33,918 nucleotides of DNA, taken from contig JACQFS010000246.1 in NCBI GenBank assembly GCA_016199935.1, forward strand, positions 1 to 33,918, written 5' to 3'. Positions 15,888 through 23,747 of the stretch are shown in pieces; the stretch's first letter is position 1, and every line of letters starts with the position of its first letter. The notes beneath the pieces were generated by a model. It saw nothing but the letters and a program-made list of their open reading frames with translations, searched no databases and was not told where the DNA came from. This DNA comes from Verrucomicrobiota bacterium. Lineage in GTDB: Bacteria; Verrucomicrobiota; Verrucomicrobiia; Limisphaerales; JACQFS01. Position numbers and translations under genes: made by a program.

Positions 15888-16706
15888 TCACGACACCGAC
15901 TTGCCAAGCGACCCAACCGCTTTCTTCAAGAGCTTCTCATCCATCTCCACGAGATGGCTGCGTGCGGGGAAGCGGCCTTCCTTCACGTCGGCGACGTATT
16001 CGGTGAAGGCGGCGATGCGCTCGCGTTGCAGGCGGCGGTGTTCCTCCAAGAAATTGCGGTAGGCCTTGGCGTGGCGCGGGAGGCGCTCCTCGTAATCGCC
16101 AAGGATGTCGTCGGAGAAAAGGAACTGCGTGTCGCAGCCGCTGCCGGAGCCGAGTGACATGAGGAGCATCTTGGTCTGCGAGCAGAGGAACGTCGCGAGG
16201 TTGTGCGGGACGAGTTCGAGTTCCGCCGCATAGGCCCCGGCGTTTTCCAATTCCTTCATGCGCTGATGGAGTTGCTTCGCCTCGGCGACGGTCTTGCCAA
16301 TGGCGCGGTAGTTGGTCCACGTGACGTGGCGCGGGACCATGCCGAGATGGCCGACGACGGGAATGCGCTCGCGCGCCATCGCCTCGATGAGGAACCGACT
16401 CGCGGAGCAATAGACCGAGCTCGCGCCGAGTTCGAGCGCGCGGAAGCCGACGCGGATCGCCTCCTCCGGCGACGCGAGGCCGTGCGGCGTGGAGCCGGAG
16501 ATGAAGCTGTTGGGCGCGGCGGCGACGAGCAGCGGCAGTCGCGCCTGCGCCTCGGGTGAGTCGAACGGGCAGCTCATCAGGTCCACGCCCGCAGCCTCGG
16601 CGGCGGCGGCTTCCTCGGGCGACTTCACGTGGATGTGCGTGAGGACGCGTTTGCCCTTGAGCTGTTGGAGATCGAAGACGGTGTATTTCTTTCGCGGTCG
16701 GAGCAT
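15888..16706 (-). CDS. PanB-like protein (ketopantoate hydroxymethyltransferase superfamily), divergent
   Basis: The 272-residue product matches the second half of PanB: IPVVGHLGMVPRHV at 115-128, AEAKQLHQRMKELENAGAYAAELELVP, and LGSGSGCDTQFLFSDDILG near 185-203. PanB makes ketopantoate for coenzyme A with a divalent metal. The first half differs: the usual metal-binding VGDS and the D of VADMPF are not present in recognisable form, being replaced by MSCPFDS and an unrelated GSTPHGLASPEE stretch. It may be a related C-C bond enzyme rather than true PanB. The ATG at 16706 is preferred, because the 28 codons upstream are partly repeat DNA. Confidence 0.72.
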   Translation of the reverse strand: MLRPRKKYTVFDLQQLKGKRVLTHIHVKSPEEAAAAEAAGVDLMSCPFDSPEAQARLPLLVAAAPNSFISGSTPHGLASPEEAIRVGFRALELGASSVYCSASRFLIEAMARERIPVVGHLGMVPRHVTWTNYRAIGKTVAEAKQLHQRMKELENAGAYAAELELVPHNLATFLCSQTKMLLMSLGSGSGCDTQFLFSDDILGDYEERLPRHAKAYRNFLEEHRRLQRERIAAFTEYVADVKEGRFPARSHLVEMDEKLLKKAVGSLGKSVS

Positions 16707-16739
16707 GGCGGGAGAGTCGCGAAAGCGGAGGTGAACGAC

Positions 16740-16838
16740 AACCACGAATGGACACGAAGGCACACGAATCCGGGCACTGCGCCTGACCACCGATTCGCTT
16801 CTTGTCCCCTCCGTGTTAATTCGTGTCCATTCGTGGTT
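16740..16838. repeat. AACCACGAATGGACACGAA inverted repeat
   Basis: Two perfect 19-bp arms at 16740-16758 and 16820-16838 face each other in the divergent gap between the PanB-like gene and the P450 gene. The same word family (GGATGGACAC) returns at 31273. The arms cover any upstream in-frame starts of both genes, so the inner ATGs are preferred. Confidence 0.85.
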
Positions 16839-16885
16839 CTCCTGTTTCCTTGAAGCTCCGGGGACAATCCGCGAAACTTGAAGCC

Positions 16886-18058
16886 ATGCCCGACGACTTG
16901 AACCTGCGTGATCCCTTCCGCGAAGCCCGCAAGAAGGACGGCGTGCTCCAGTGTCCGTTCCAGGGCGAGAACCTGCCGATGATCCTGCGCCACGCGGACG
17001 TGCGCGAGGCGGCGAAGGATTGGAAGACGTTCAGTTCGGACGCGCCGTTTCGCGTCCCGATTCCGTCGGAGGAGGCGGTGCGGACGATGCGCCAGTTGCC
17101 CATCGAGACCAATCCGCCGGAGCACACGGAGTATCGCGCCATCGTCGAGCCGTTCTTCCAGCGCGCCAAGCAGCCCGAGGTGATCGCGAAAGTCGAGGCG
17201 TTGATCGCGGAAATATTTTCCAAGGCGCTGGCCCGCGAGTGCATCGAGATCGTGAATGAGTTTGCGCTGCCGGTGCAGTCGCGTGCGCTCACCTATCTGC
17301 TCAACGTGCCGGAGTCGGAGGCGGACACGTGGATCGGCTGGGGCATGCACGTCTTCAAGGTCACCGGCGGCGAGTTCAAGAAAGGCACGGCGCTCGAAGA
17401 CTACCTGCACGCGCAGTTCGACCGCGCGGAGGCAAATCCCGGCGAGGATTTTTTCAGCGCGCTGACCAAGGCCACCTATCGCGGACGCCCGCTGACACGC
17501 GAGGAGATGATGGGCTTTGGCAACCTCACCTTCGCCGGCGGGCGCGACACGATCATCCACAGCATTTCCTCCATCATCGCGTATCTCGGCCGGAACCCCG
17601 CCGCGCTCGAATACCTGCGCGAGGATCCGAAGCGCATCGTCCACGCGGGTGAGGAATTTTTCCGCGTCTTCATGCCGCTCACGCACATCGGCCGCGTGTG
17701 TCCGGTGGAGACGGACGTGCACGGCGTGAAGGTTCCGCCCGGCGGGCGCGTCTCGCTCGCGTGGTCCTCGGCGAACTTTGATGAGGCGGTGTTCGACGCG
17801 CCGGAGGAAATCCGTCTCGACCGCAAACCGAACCCGCACATCTCCTTCGGCTTCGGCACGCACTTGTGCCTCGGCGCGCCGCACGCGCGCCTGATCGTGC
17901 GCTGCCTGTTGCAGGCACTCGTCGGGCGCGTGGCGAAGATCGAGGTGCTCGAAGCGAAGGAGCACATCGAGCACGAGCCGCGCTACGAACGGGCAAACGG
18001 TTTTGATTCGCTGACCGTCAGGTTGACGGCCCTGGACGCATCTGGCCACCGTGAGTGA
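16886..18058 (+). CDS. Cytochrome P450
   Basis: This is a soluble heme monooxygenase of 390 residues, typical of class I bacterial P450s. The heme-ligand signature FGFGTHLCLG spans 321-330 with Cys328 as thiolate ligand. The I-helix motif is AGGRDTI, with an Arg inserted where AGxDTT is usual. An ExxR-type segment is EEFFR, and the N-terminal part has ETNPPEHTEYRAIVEPFF. The start at 16886 avoids the repeat-encoded upstream codons. No ferredoxin or ferredoxin reductase gene is nearby, so its electron supply and substrate are unknown. Confidence 0.93.
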   Translation: MPDDLNLRDPFREARKKDGVLQCPFQGENLPMILRHADVREAAKDWKTFSSDAPFRVPIPSEEAVRTMRQLPIETNPPEHTEYRAIVEPFFQRAKQPEVIAKVEALIAEIFSKALARECIEIVNEFALPVQSRALTYLLNVPESEADTWIGWGMHVFKVTGGEFKKGTALEDYLHAQFDRAEANPGEDFFSALTKATYRGRPLTREEMMGFGNLTFAGGRDTIIHSISSIIAYLGRNPAALEYLREDPKRIVHAGEEFFRVFMPLTHIGRVCPVETDVHGVKVPPGGRVSLAWSSANFDEAVFDAPEEIRLDRKPNPHISFGFGTHLCLGAPHARLIVRCLLQALVGRVAKIEVLEAKEHIEHEPRYERANGFDSLTVRLTALDASGHRE

Positions 18059-18113
18059 TTTACGGTTTCACGGCGAGGCGAGGGCCAGCGGACCAAGCCG
18101 GGGCCAGGCGCGC

Positions 18114-18184
18114 GGTGGGGCGAGACTCTGTCGAGCCGAGTCCCCAAGCCGGCCGAACTCGGCTCGACAGAGTCTCGCCCCACC
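18114..18184. repeat. 71-bp perfect inverted-repeat element (REPIN-like)
   Basis: Perfect 28-bp arms at 18114-18141 and 18157-18184 flank a 15-nt spacer. The tips read GGTGGGGCGAG. Inside each arm GGC and GCC, and GAC and GTC, can pair with tandem GA/GA mismatches between them. It fills the middle of the 228-bp gap between the P450 and SDR genes; nothing else is evident there. Confidence 0.95.
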
Positions 18185-18286
18185 TCGCCACCGCGGGTCA
18201 CACACGATCGCGAGATGCGCACCCGGTGAACGGATCGCTGGATTTCCGCTCGCCTTCATTTCCCTCGCCGCCCAACATTCGCGGCC

Positions 18287-19039
18287 ATGAACCAGATTGA
18301 TCTCAAGGGCCGCGTCGCCATCGTCACCGGCGGCGCGCGCGGGATTGGCTACGCAATTTCACAACGCCTACTCGACTCCGGTGCGAGCGTGAGCCTGTGG
18401 GACATGGACGCGAAGGCGCTCGCGGACGCGGCGAAGGCGCTCGCCGCCCGCGGCACCGTCCACACGCACCAACTCAACCTCACCAACTCCGCCGAAGTGG
18501 ACGCCACTGCGAAGGCGACCCACGCGCACTTCGGCCGGCTCGACATTCTCATCAACAACGCCGGCATCGCGGGCGTGAACAAGAAGCTCTGGGAACTCAC
18601 GCCGGAGGAATGGCGCGTGGTCGTGGACGTGGACCTCAACGCCGTCTTCTACTGCTGCCGCGCCGTCGTGCCGTTCATGCTCGCCGGAAAATACGGGCGC
18701 ATCGTCAACACCGCGTCCATCGCGGGCAAGGAGGGCAACCCCAACGCGTCGCATTACAGCGCGGCCAAGGCCGGCGTCATCGGCCTGACCAAATCGCTCG
18801 GCAAGGAACTCGCGACCAGCGGCATCGTGGTCAACTGCATCACGCCCGCCGTGATCGTGACCGACATCCTCAAGCAATGCACGCAGCAGCACATTGACTA
18901 CATGCTCTCGAAAATTCCGATGGGCCGCTTCGGCAACGTGGACGAGGCGGCGGCGCTGGTGGTGTGGCTCAGTTCGGAGGATTGCTCGTTCAGCACCGGC
19001 GCAGTGTTCGACCTCAGCGGCGGTCGGGCGACGTATTGA
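18287..19039 (+). CDS. Short-chain dehydrogenase/reductase
   Basis: This is an NAD(P)-dependent oxidoreductase of 250 residues, the classical SDR length. It has the cofactor motif TGGARGIG at 14-21, an acidic residue after the second strand (WDMD, about residue 39) that suggests NAD preference, NNAG at 90-93, and the catalytic Ser144, Tyr157 and Lys161 (YSAAK). The C-terminal RFGNVDEAAALVVWLSSEDCSFSTG and GG are those of FabG-like sugar or alcohol dehydrogenases. The substrate is unknown. It may share a pathway with the upstream P450, but a repeat element lies between them. Confidence 0.93.
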   Translation: MNQIDLKGRVAIVTGGARGIGYAISQRLLDSGASVSLWDMDAKALADAAKALAARGTVHTHQLNLTNSAEVDATAKATHAHFGRLDILINNAGIAGVNKKLWELTPEEWRVVVDVDLNAVFYCCRAVVPFMLAGKYGRIVNTASIAGKEGNPNASHYSAAKAGVIGLTKSLGKELATSGIVVNCITPAVIVTDILKQCTQQHIDYMLSKIPMGRFGNVDEAAALVVWLSSEDCSFSTGAVFDLSGGRATY

Positions 19040-19101
19040 GCCGGGCGCGAATGCCGGTGACAATCCGACCGTCGCCGGCTATGATTTCGCCCGTCGAGAA
19101 A

Positions 19102-19311
19102 ATGAACCGCCGCCGTCCAGTCGCCAGTCCGCTTCAAGCTCAACGCTGGGCGCGCCGCCTGACCGCCCGTGTCGAGCGGGTGCTCCGCGCCCACCCGGAC
19201 GCCGACCGCGACAACGTCCGCCACACCCTCATCCTGCTGGAACAACCGCCGCTTGAACGCCTGCAAAGGAGCCTGATCCGTGGTCGCACCACTGCCCTTC
19301 GCCGAAAGTGA
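19102..19311 (+). CDS. Small basic protein upstream of a nucleotidyltransferase
   Basis: The frame encodes 69 residues from ATG 19102 (ATGs at 19081 and 19051 are alternatives). The sequence is rich in Arg and contains VRHTLILLEQPPLERLQRSLIRGR. It overlaps the next gene's start by 32 bp in another frame, the tight arrangement seen in two-gene modules. There is no signal peptide or membrane segment. I do not recognise a named family. That it is expressed is supported by the Shine-Dalgarno sequence for the next gene being placed within it, but this is indirect. Confidence 0.55.
   Translation: MNRRRPVASPLQAQRWARRLTARVERVLRAHPDADRDNVRHTLILLEQPPLERLQRSLIRGRTTALRRK
19266..19271 (+). promoter_or_regulatory. 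Shine-Dalgarno sequence deciding the GTG start at 19280
   Basis: AAGGAG stands 8 nt before GTG 19280. It is one of very few good ribosome-binding sites in the window and supports the GTG as the start of the nucleotidyltransferase gene. Confidence 0.75.
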
Positions 19312-19789
19312 AATCCGCCTGCTGACCGCGTTGCTGCGCGCCCGCGTGCGGTTCATGGTGGTTGGCCTCTCCGCCGCCACCATGCAGGGAGCGCCGGTCG
19401 TGACGCAGGACGTGGACCTGTGGTTCGAGCGGCTGGGCGATCCAAAAATTTCCCGCGCGCTGCAGACGGTGGGCGCCGCCTATGTGCCGCCGAGCATCCT
19501 GAATCCGCCGATGCTGGCCGGCGACGGCGCGGAACTTTTCGACATCGTGCTCACCCTGCACGGGCTTGGGGAATTCCGCGACGAACTGAGGCATTGCGTG
19601 GACGTTCCGCTGGGCCACCACACGCTCAAAGTGCTTTCCCTCGAACGCATCCTCGCCAGCAAACAGGCGGCGAACCGCGCCAAGGACCGGCTCACCATTC
19701 CCGTCCTGCGCGATGCGCTGGCCGCCACGCAATCCGCGAAAGCGCGCCGTCGCCGGCCGAAGGCGCGAAAGTCCCGAAGCAAATCGTGA
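19280..19789 (+). CDS. Nucleotidyltransferase-fold protein (AbiEii/DUF6036-like)
   Basis: The 169-residue product has the pol-beta-type nucleotidyltransferase signature in the form VVGLSAATMQGAPVVTQDVDLWF, where the two Asp of DVD would bind metal. It continues with FDIVLTLHGLGEFRDEL and a helix LSLERILASKQAANRAKDRL, common in small nucleotidyltransferases that act as toxins or modify RNA or proteins. The C-terminus is very basic (KARRRRPKARKSRSKS). The upstream overlapping small gene could be its partner, by analogy with antitoxin pairs; that is inference. Confidence 0.72.
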   Translation: MVAPLPFAESEIRLLTALLRARVRFMVVGLSAATMQGAPVVTQDVDLWFERLGDPKISRALQTVGAAYVPPSILNPPMLAGDGAELFDIVLTLHGLGEFRDELRHCVDVPLGHHTLKVLSLERILASKQAANRAKDRLTIPVLRDALAATQSAKARRRRPKARKSRSKS

Positions 19790-19901
19790 GGGGTGCCGGA
19801 TGGTTGCAACCGACTGGACGAGACGACGGGCGACAAGTTTAGAAAACGCGTGATGCCGCAACATCTTCCAATCGATCCTTTGGCGTAGAAAACTGGAACT
19901 C

Positions 19902-20297
19902 ATGAATCTCAAGCGCGATGTGTTGCTAACAGTCGTTGTCGTGCTCTCGGCGCTGCTTCTGATCGCGCTGCTCGACATTGGTATGACGGCAAGGGGACAG
20001 ATGCGGATAGCCAGATGTTCGGTTCAAATGACAAATGTGCGCGGAGCGTTACAGACTTATCGGACTACCTATGGAAACTTCCCAACCGGCGATGTGCGCC
20101 GGATTTCGGCCATCCTTGGCGGCGAAAATCCTCGCCAGATCTTGTTTCTCGATACGGAAAACGCGAACCGATCCATTCCCTTGATTGATCCTTGGAAAAC
20201 TCCGCTTCGTATCACCTACACCTCGGCTACCAATTTCACCCTGGAGTCGGCTGGGCCAAACGGAAAGTTTGGCGACGCCGATGATTTGATTCGATGA
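19902..20297 (+). CDS. GspG-like (type II pseudopilin-related) membrane-anchored protein
   Basis: The 131-residue product has one N-terminal membrane segment at about 9-28 (LTVVVVLSALLLIALLDIG). Its C-terminal half ends IDPWKTPLRITY...FTLESAGPNGKFGDADDLI, like the calcium-binding end of the major pseudopilin GspG. The prepilin peptidase signature (GFTLxE) is missing at the N-terminus, so it may be a membrane-anchored relative rather than a processed pseudopilin. The gene and its flanks (about 19800-20340) are visibly less G+C-rich than the surroundings, which may indicate transfer. Confidence 0.68.
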   Translation: MNLKRDVLLTVVVVLSALLLIALLDIGMTARGQMRIARCSVQMTNVRGALQTYRTTYGNFPTGDVRRISAILGGENPRQILFLDTENANRSIPLIDPWKTPLRITYTSATNFTLESAGPNGKFGDADDLIR

Positions 20298-20332
20298 CAC
20301 GCTAATTGCATTTGCGCCCGGTCACACGCGAA

Positions 20333-20347
20333 GCCACACAATGTGGC
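20333..20347. terminator. Weak hairpin between convergent genes
   Basis: GCCACA and TGTGGC pair around CAA in the gap between the GspG-like gene and the convergent cytochrome gene. There is no following T tract, so termination is uncertain. Confidence 0.25.
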
Positions 20348-20381
20348 AGCAGTCACTACTCATCCACTTTCGCTTTCACAC

Positions 20382-21194
20382 CTACTTGGCCGTCATTTCA
20401 TGGCGTAAGCGTTCAATGAAGGCGACCAACTCCCACCTCTGCTGCTCCGTCGTCGTCTCGGCAAAACTCGCCATCGGCGTGCCGTTGAGGCCGGTCACGA
20501 GAACCTTGTAGAGGTCCGTGAGTTCGCGCCCGCTGTGAATCCACGGGCGGCGCAGATCGGCCGGGACAATTTTCCGGCCCCACGCATCTTCCAGCGCGAT
20601 GGCGGCCTCACCCTTGCCGTCGCCATTCGTGCCGTGGCAAGCCACGCACGCGACGGTAAAAATTTTCCGGCCCTGCTCCGCGCGAGTGGCGAGTTGCGCG
20701 GAGTCGGCGAACCAATCGGGCGGCTCGGGAATTTTCAACGGCGCGGTGAAGTTTTCCGGCGCGCGCCATTTGCGCGAGAAGGTCTTCACGTATTGCACCA
20801 CGGCACGCCGGTCGCGTTCAGTGAGGATTTCGGAAAAGAACGGCATCGCGGTGCCGGGGATGCCCTGCGTGACGGTGCGGAGCAGATCATCATCGGTCGG
20901 GAGCGCGCCAGAGGGCGTGGTGCGGTATTTGAAGATACCGGTGGTGAAGTTTCGTGGGCGCGGCACAACGGTCACGCCCATCGGCCCCTTGCCGTCGCCG
21001 AACTCGCCGTGGCACGGAATGCAGTTGCGTTGGAAAACGTAGCGGCCCTGAAGATAGAGCGTGTCGTCCGGCGGGGAGAAAAAATTGGTAGCGTCGCGGC
21101 ACGCCGGAGCGCCGGCCTCCGGCCCGGCCGTGCCAAGCATCGCCGCGCCCGCAAGAGCGAGGACGCACGCGAGGCGAAACAGCCGGCGAATCAT
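20382..21194 (-). CDS. Exported cytochrome c with two CXXCH motifs
   Basis: The 270-residue protein begins MIRRLFRLACVLALAGAAMLGTAG, a signal peptide; longer in-frame starts upstream would bury it, so 21194 is chosen. The two heme sites are CIPCHGEFGDGKGPMG and CVACHGTNGDGKGEA, each followed by the distal segment of a cytochrome c domain (GTAMPFFSEILTERDRRAVVQYV, and GTPMASFAETTTEQQRWELVAFI), where Met would be the sixth ligand. It is a di-heme electron carrier of the periplasm, similar to subunits of alternative complex III or to cbb3 oxidase CcoP. No oxidase genes are adjacent. Confidence 0.9.
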   Translation of the reverse strand: MIRRLFRLACVLALAGAAMLGTAGPEAGAPACRDATNFFSPPDDTLYLQGRYVFQRNCIPCHGEFGDGKGPMGVTVVPRPRNFTTGIFKYRTTPSGALPTDDDLLRTVTQGIPGTAMPFFSEILTERDRRAVVQYVKTFSRKWRAPENFTAPLKIPEPPDWFADSAQLATRAEQGRKIFTVACVACHGTNGDGKGEAAIALEDAWGRKIVPADLRRPWIHSGRELTDLYKVLVTGLNGTPMASFAETTTEQQRWELVAFIERLRHEMTAK

Positions 21195-21318
21195 TTCAGC
21201 GGAATGGAACGGTGCGAAGCGGAGGTTGGCCAAGCGTAATTTGCCAATCACCGCACAAGCCTTGGCCGTTTCGTGAAATTCGCTTGTGAGCGCACGCGCG
21301 CGAGTAAACATTCGCGCC

Positions 21319-22233
21319 ATGAAACGTCTCCCCGCACTTTTCCTCCCCGCGCTGCTGCTGGGCCTGCTCGCCGGCTGCATCGAGTTCGACGAGCAGACGA
21401 TGAGCTACCGCTACGACGCCGCGACCGACACGCTGCGCATCTTCCAGGACTACCGCGGCATCCATGCCGAGAAGGGGCCGGTCACGACGGAGGAGCGCGA
21501 GCAGTTCGACTCCGTGCTGAACGGCCAGCGGACTTTTTTCTTCAACAACTGGATCACCGAATTCAACCGCGAGGGCGTCGCCGAGACGCTGGCGAAACTG
21601 CACGACCCGGCGAAACTCGCGGAGATGAAACTGCCCGAGGGCGCCCAACCAAAGCTGGAGAAATTCCTCAAGCTGCTGCTCGAGCACGTGCGTGTGGAGA
21701 ACGGGCCATTCTACCTCGATGCGCGCGGGCAGTTGTGCGGCGTGCAGTATGTCACAGTCACGAAATTCTCGGCCGTGCTCGCGGCGGGCAATGACTACGT
21801 GCCGTTCTTTGCGCGCTCGCAGGCGGAGGAGGGGGAAAAGTCTCCGGAAGAAAAGGCGGTGCTGCTCAAGTTCGCCACCAAGCCAAAGCCCTTCGCGCAG
21901 TTCGACGGCAACGCGATGACGGTGCGCTACCCGGTCACCGCTGCGGAATACGAGAAGGAGTTTGGTGCCGCCGCGGAAGACCCTCAGTCGGCTGAGCGCA
22001 TCCGCAAGGCGGGCCTGAAAGTTTCGTTCGCCGATGACGTGGTGACGTTTCAGTTTGGAAAGAAGTCAGACCAGGTTTCCACCCTCATCCTGCCCTTCAA
22101 GACCAATGCCTACTCTCCGAACCTCATCGAACTGGCGCGCGCCAAGCACAACGTGCGCGAGACGTTCGACACGAAGAAGGCGGCGCAGGAGTTTCTGCTC
22201 AAGGGACGGGCGACGGATGCGGTGAAGAAGTAA
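21319..22233 (+). CDS. Hypothetical lipoprotein
   Basis: The 304-residue product starts MKRLPALFLPALLLGLLAGCIEF, with a lipobox LAGC, so a lipid anchor at Cys20 is expected; this sets the start at 21319. The mature part reads as a mixed alpha/beta domain with MSYRYDAATDTLRIFQDYRGIHA near its N-terminus and VTVTKFSAVLAAGNDYVPFF in the middle. I do not recognise a functional family. It is divergent from the cytochrome c gene and convergent with the DUF1501 gene, with a repeat in the latter gap. Confidence 0.75.
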   Translation: MKRLPALFLPALLLGLLAGCIEFDEQTMSYRYDAATDTLRIFQDYRGIHAEKGPVTTEEREQFDSVLNGQRTFFFNNWITEFNREGVAETLAKLHDPAKLAEMKLPEGAQPKLEKFLKLLLEHVRVENGPFYLDARGQLCGVQYVTVTKFSAVLAAGNDYVPFFARSQAEEGEKSPEEKAVLLKFATKPKPFAQFDGNAMTVRYPVTAAEYEKEFGAAAEDPQSAERIRKAGLKVSFADDVVTFQFGKKSDQVSTLILPFKTNAYSPNLIELARAKHNVRETFDTKKAAQEFLLKGRATDAVKK

Positions 22234-22242
22234 TCACCTTTC

Positions 22243-22304
22243 CCTCGTCCTCGTCGTCGTTCTCGTCCTCGATTTTCGGGCGCTAATTCGAGGACGACGA
22301 CGAG
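22243..22304. repeat. TCGTCCTCG/CGAGGACGA inverted repeat between convergent genes
   Basis: A run of CTCGTCCTCGTCGTCG words at 22243-22271 is complementary, with a shift, to CGAGGACGACGACGAG at 22289-22304. It fills the gap between the lipoprotein and DUF1501 genes and could form a hairpin in both transcripts. Confidence 0.75.
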
Positions 22305-22306
22305 CG

Positions 22307-23740
22307 CTACGCGAGGATGTCCCTCACCACATGGCCCGCCACGTCGGTGAGCCGGAAGTCGCGGCCGCTGAGACGGTAGGTGAGCCGCTCGTGATCCATG
22401 CCCATGAGGTGCAGGATCGTCGCGTGGAGGTCGTTCACGTGGACCTTGTTCTCGACCGCCTTGTGGCCGAGCTCGTCGGACGCGCCGTAGCTCACGCCGC
22501 CCTTCACGCCGCCGCCGGCCAGCCAGTAGGTGAACGCGTGCGGATTGTGATCGCGGCCGGGCTTGGCCGCCTTTTGCGCGAGTGGCAGCCGGCCGAATTC
22601 CCCGCCCCAGATGACGAGCGTCTCGTCGAGCAACCCGCGCGCGGCGAGGTCGGCGAGCAGGCCGGCGACGGGCTGGTCGGTTTCGCGCGCGAAGCCGCCG
22701 TGGTTGCCCACGATGTCGTTGTGGCCGTCCCAACTGAGCTGGTTCTCCATGCCGCCGGAATAAATCTGCACGCACCGCACACCGCGCTCGACGAGCCGCC
22801 GCGCGGTGAGGCATTGCGCGGCGAAATGCGCGCAGTGCTCGCTGTCCAACCCGTAGAGGCGGCGGATGTGCTCCGGCTCGCGGTCGAGCGCGAGCGCCTC
22901 CGGCGCGGCGCTCTGCATGCGGTAGGCGAGCTCGAAGCTCTCGATGCGCGCCGCGAGATCGCTCTCGAACGGATGCTGCGCGTAGTGGGACTGGTTCAAC
23001 TCGCCGAGCAGGTCGAGCTGCGCGCGCTGCTGCGCGACGCTCATCTCTTTCGCGCGAACGAGGTTGTCAATCGGCTCGCCCTGCGGACGGAAATACGTTC
23101 CCTGATAAACGCTCGGCAAAAAGCCCGCGCCCCAGTTCGCCGCCGAGCCTTTCGGCAGGCCGCGCCCGCGCGGGTCGCTCATCACCACGAACGCGGGCAG
23201 GTTGCGGCTCTCGCTGCCGAGGCCGTAGGTGGCCCACGAGCCGACGCACGGGAAACCCATGCGCGGCACGCCGCAGTTCATCATGAAGAGCGCGGGGCTG
23301 TGGTTGTTCGACTCGGTGTGACCCGAATGGATGAACGCCATCTTGTCCACGTGCTGCGCGAGGAACGGGAAAATCTCGGAGACGTGCTTGCCGCACTGGC
23401 CGTGCTGGCGGAACTCGAACGGGCTTTTCATCAGCCCGCCGACGGCGTTGGAAAAAAACCCGGTGAACTTGTCGAAGCCCTCCAGCTCCTTGCCGTCGCG
23501 CTTCGCGAGCTCGGGCTTGTAATCCCACGTGTCCACCTGGCTCGGCCCGCCGTTGGTGAAAATCCAGATCACCGACTTGGCGCGCGCGGGAAAATGCGGT
23601 GCCCGCGGCGCGAGCGGATCGGCGGCGGGCGCGGCGAGCAATTTTTCCTCGCGCATCAAGCTCGCGAGCCCGAGCAAGCCGAGTCCACCGCCGGCACGCT
23701 GGAGCATCTGCCGGCGGGTGAGAAAGGTGTTCGCGTTCAT
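22307..23740 (-). CDS. DUF1501-family secreted protein (PSD1 partner)
   Basis: The 477-residue product starts MNANTFLTRRQMLQRAGGGLGLLG with a twin-arginine signal; the 8 in-frame codons upstream do not add to it. Family segments are WIFTNGGPSQVDTWDYKP, HTESNNHSPALFMMNCG, VQIYSGGMENQLSWDGHNDI, and the metal-site-like GGEFGRLPLAQ followed by GRDHNPHAFTYWLAGGGVKGG. This is the classical longer DUF1501 form, unlike the shorter one at 11569. It begins 7 bp after the PSD1-type gene, so the two form an operon, probably controlled by the divergent AraC-type regulator. Confidence 0.93.
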   Translation of the reverse strand: MNANTFLTRRQMLQRAGGGLGLLGLASLMREEKLLAAPAADPLAPRAPHFPARAKSVIWIFTNGGPSQVDTWDYKPELAKRDGKELEGFDKFTGFFSNAVGGLMKSPFEFRQHGQCGKHVSEIFPFLAQHVDKMAFIHSGHTESNNHSPALFMMNCGVPRMGFPCVGSWATYGLGSESRNLPAFVVMSDPRGRGLPKGSAANWGAGFLPSVYQGTYFRPQGEPIDNLVRAKEMSVAQQRAQLDLLGELNQSHYAQHPFESDLAARIESFELAYRMQSAAPEALALDREPEHIRRLYGLDSEHCAHFAAQCLTARRLVERGVRCVQIYSGGMENQLSWDGHNDIVGNHGGFARETDQPVAGLLADLAARGLLDETLVIWGGEFGRLPLAQKAAKPGRDHNPHAFTYWLAGGGVKGGVSYGASDELGHKAVENKVHVNDLHATILHLMGMDHERLTYRLSGRDFRLTDVAGHVVRDILA

Positions 23741-23747
23741 GTCGTCC

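Noticed and set aside
16707-16790. Longer start for the PanB-like protein
   Set aside because: The extra codons come from the AACCACGAATGGACACGAA repeat and do not resemble the family.
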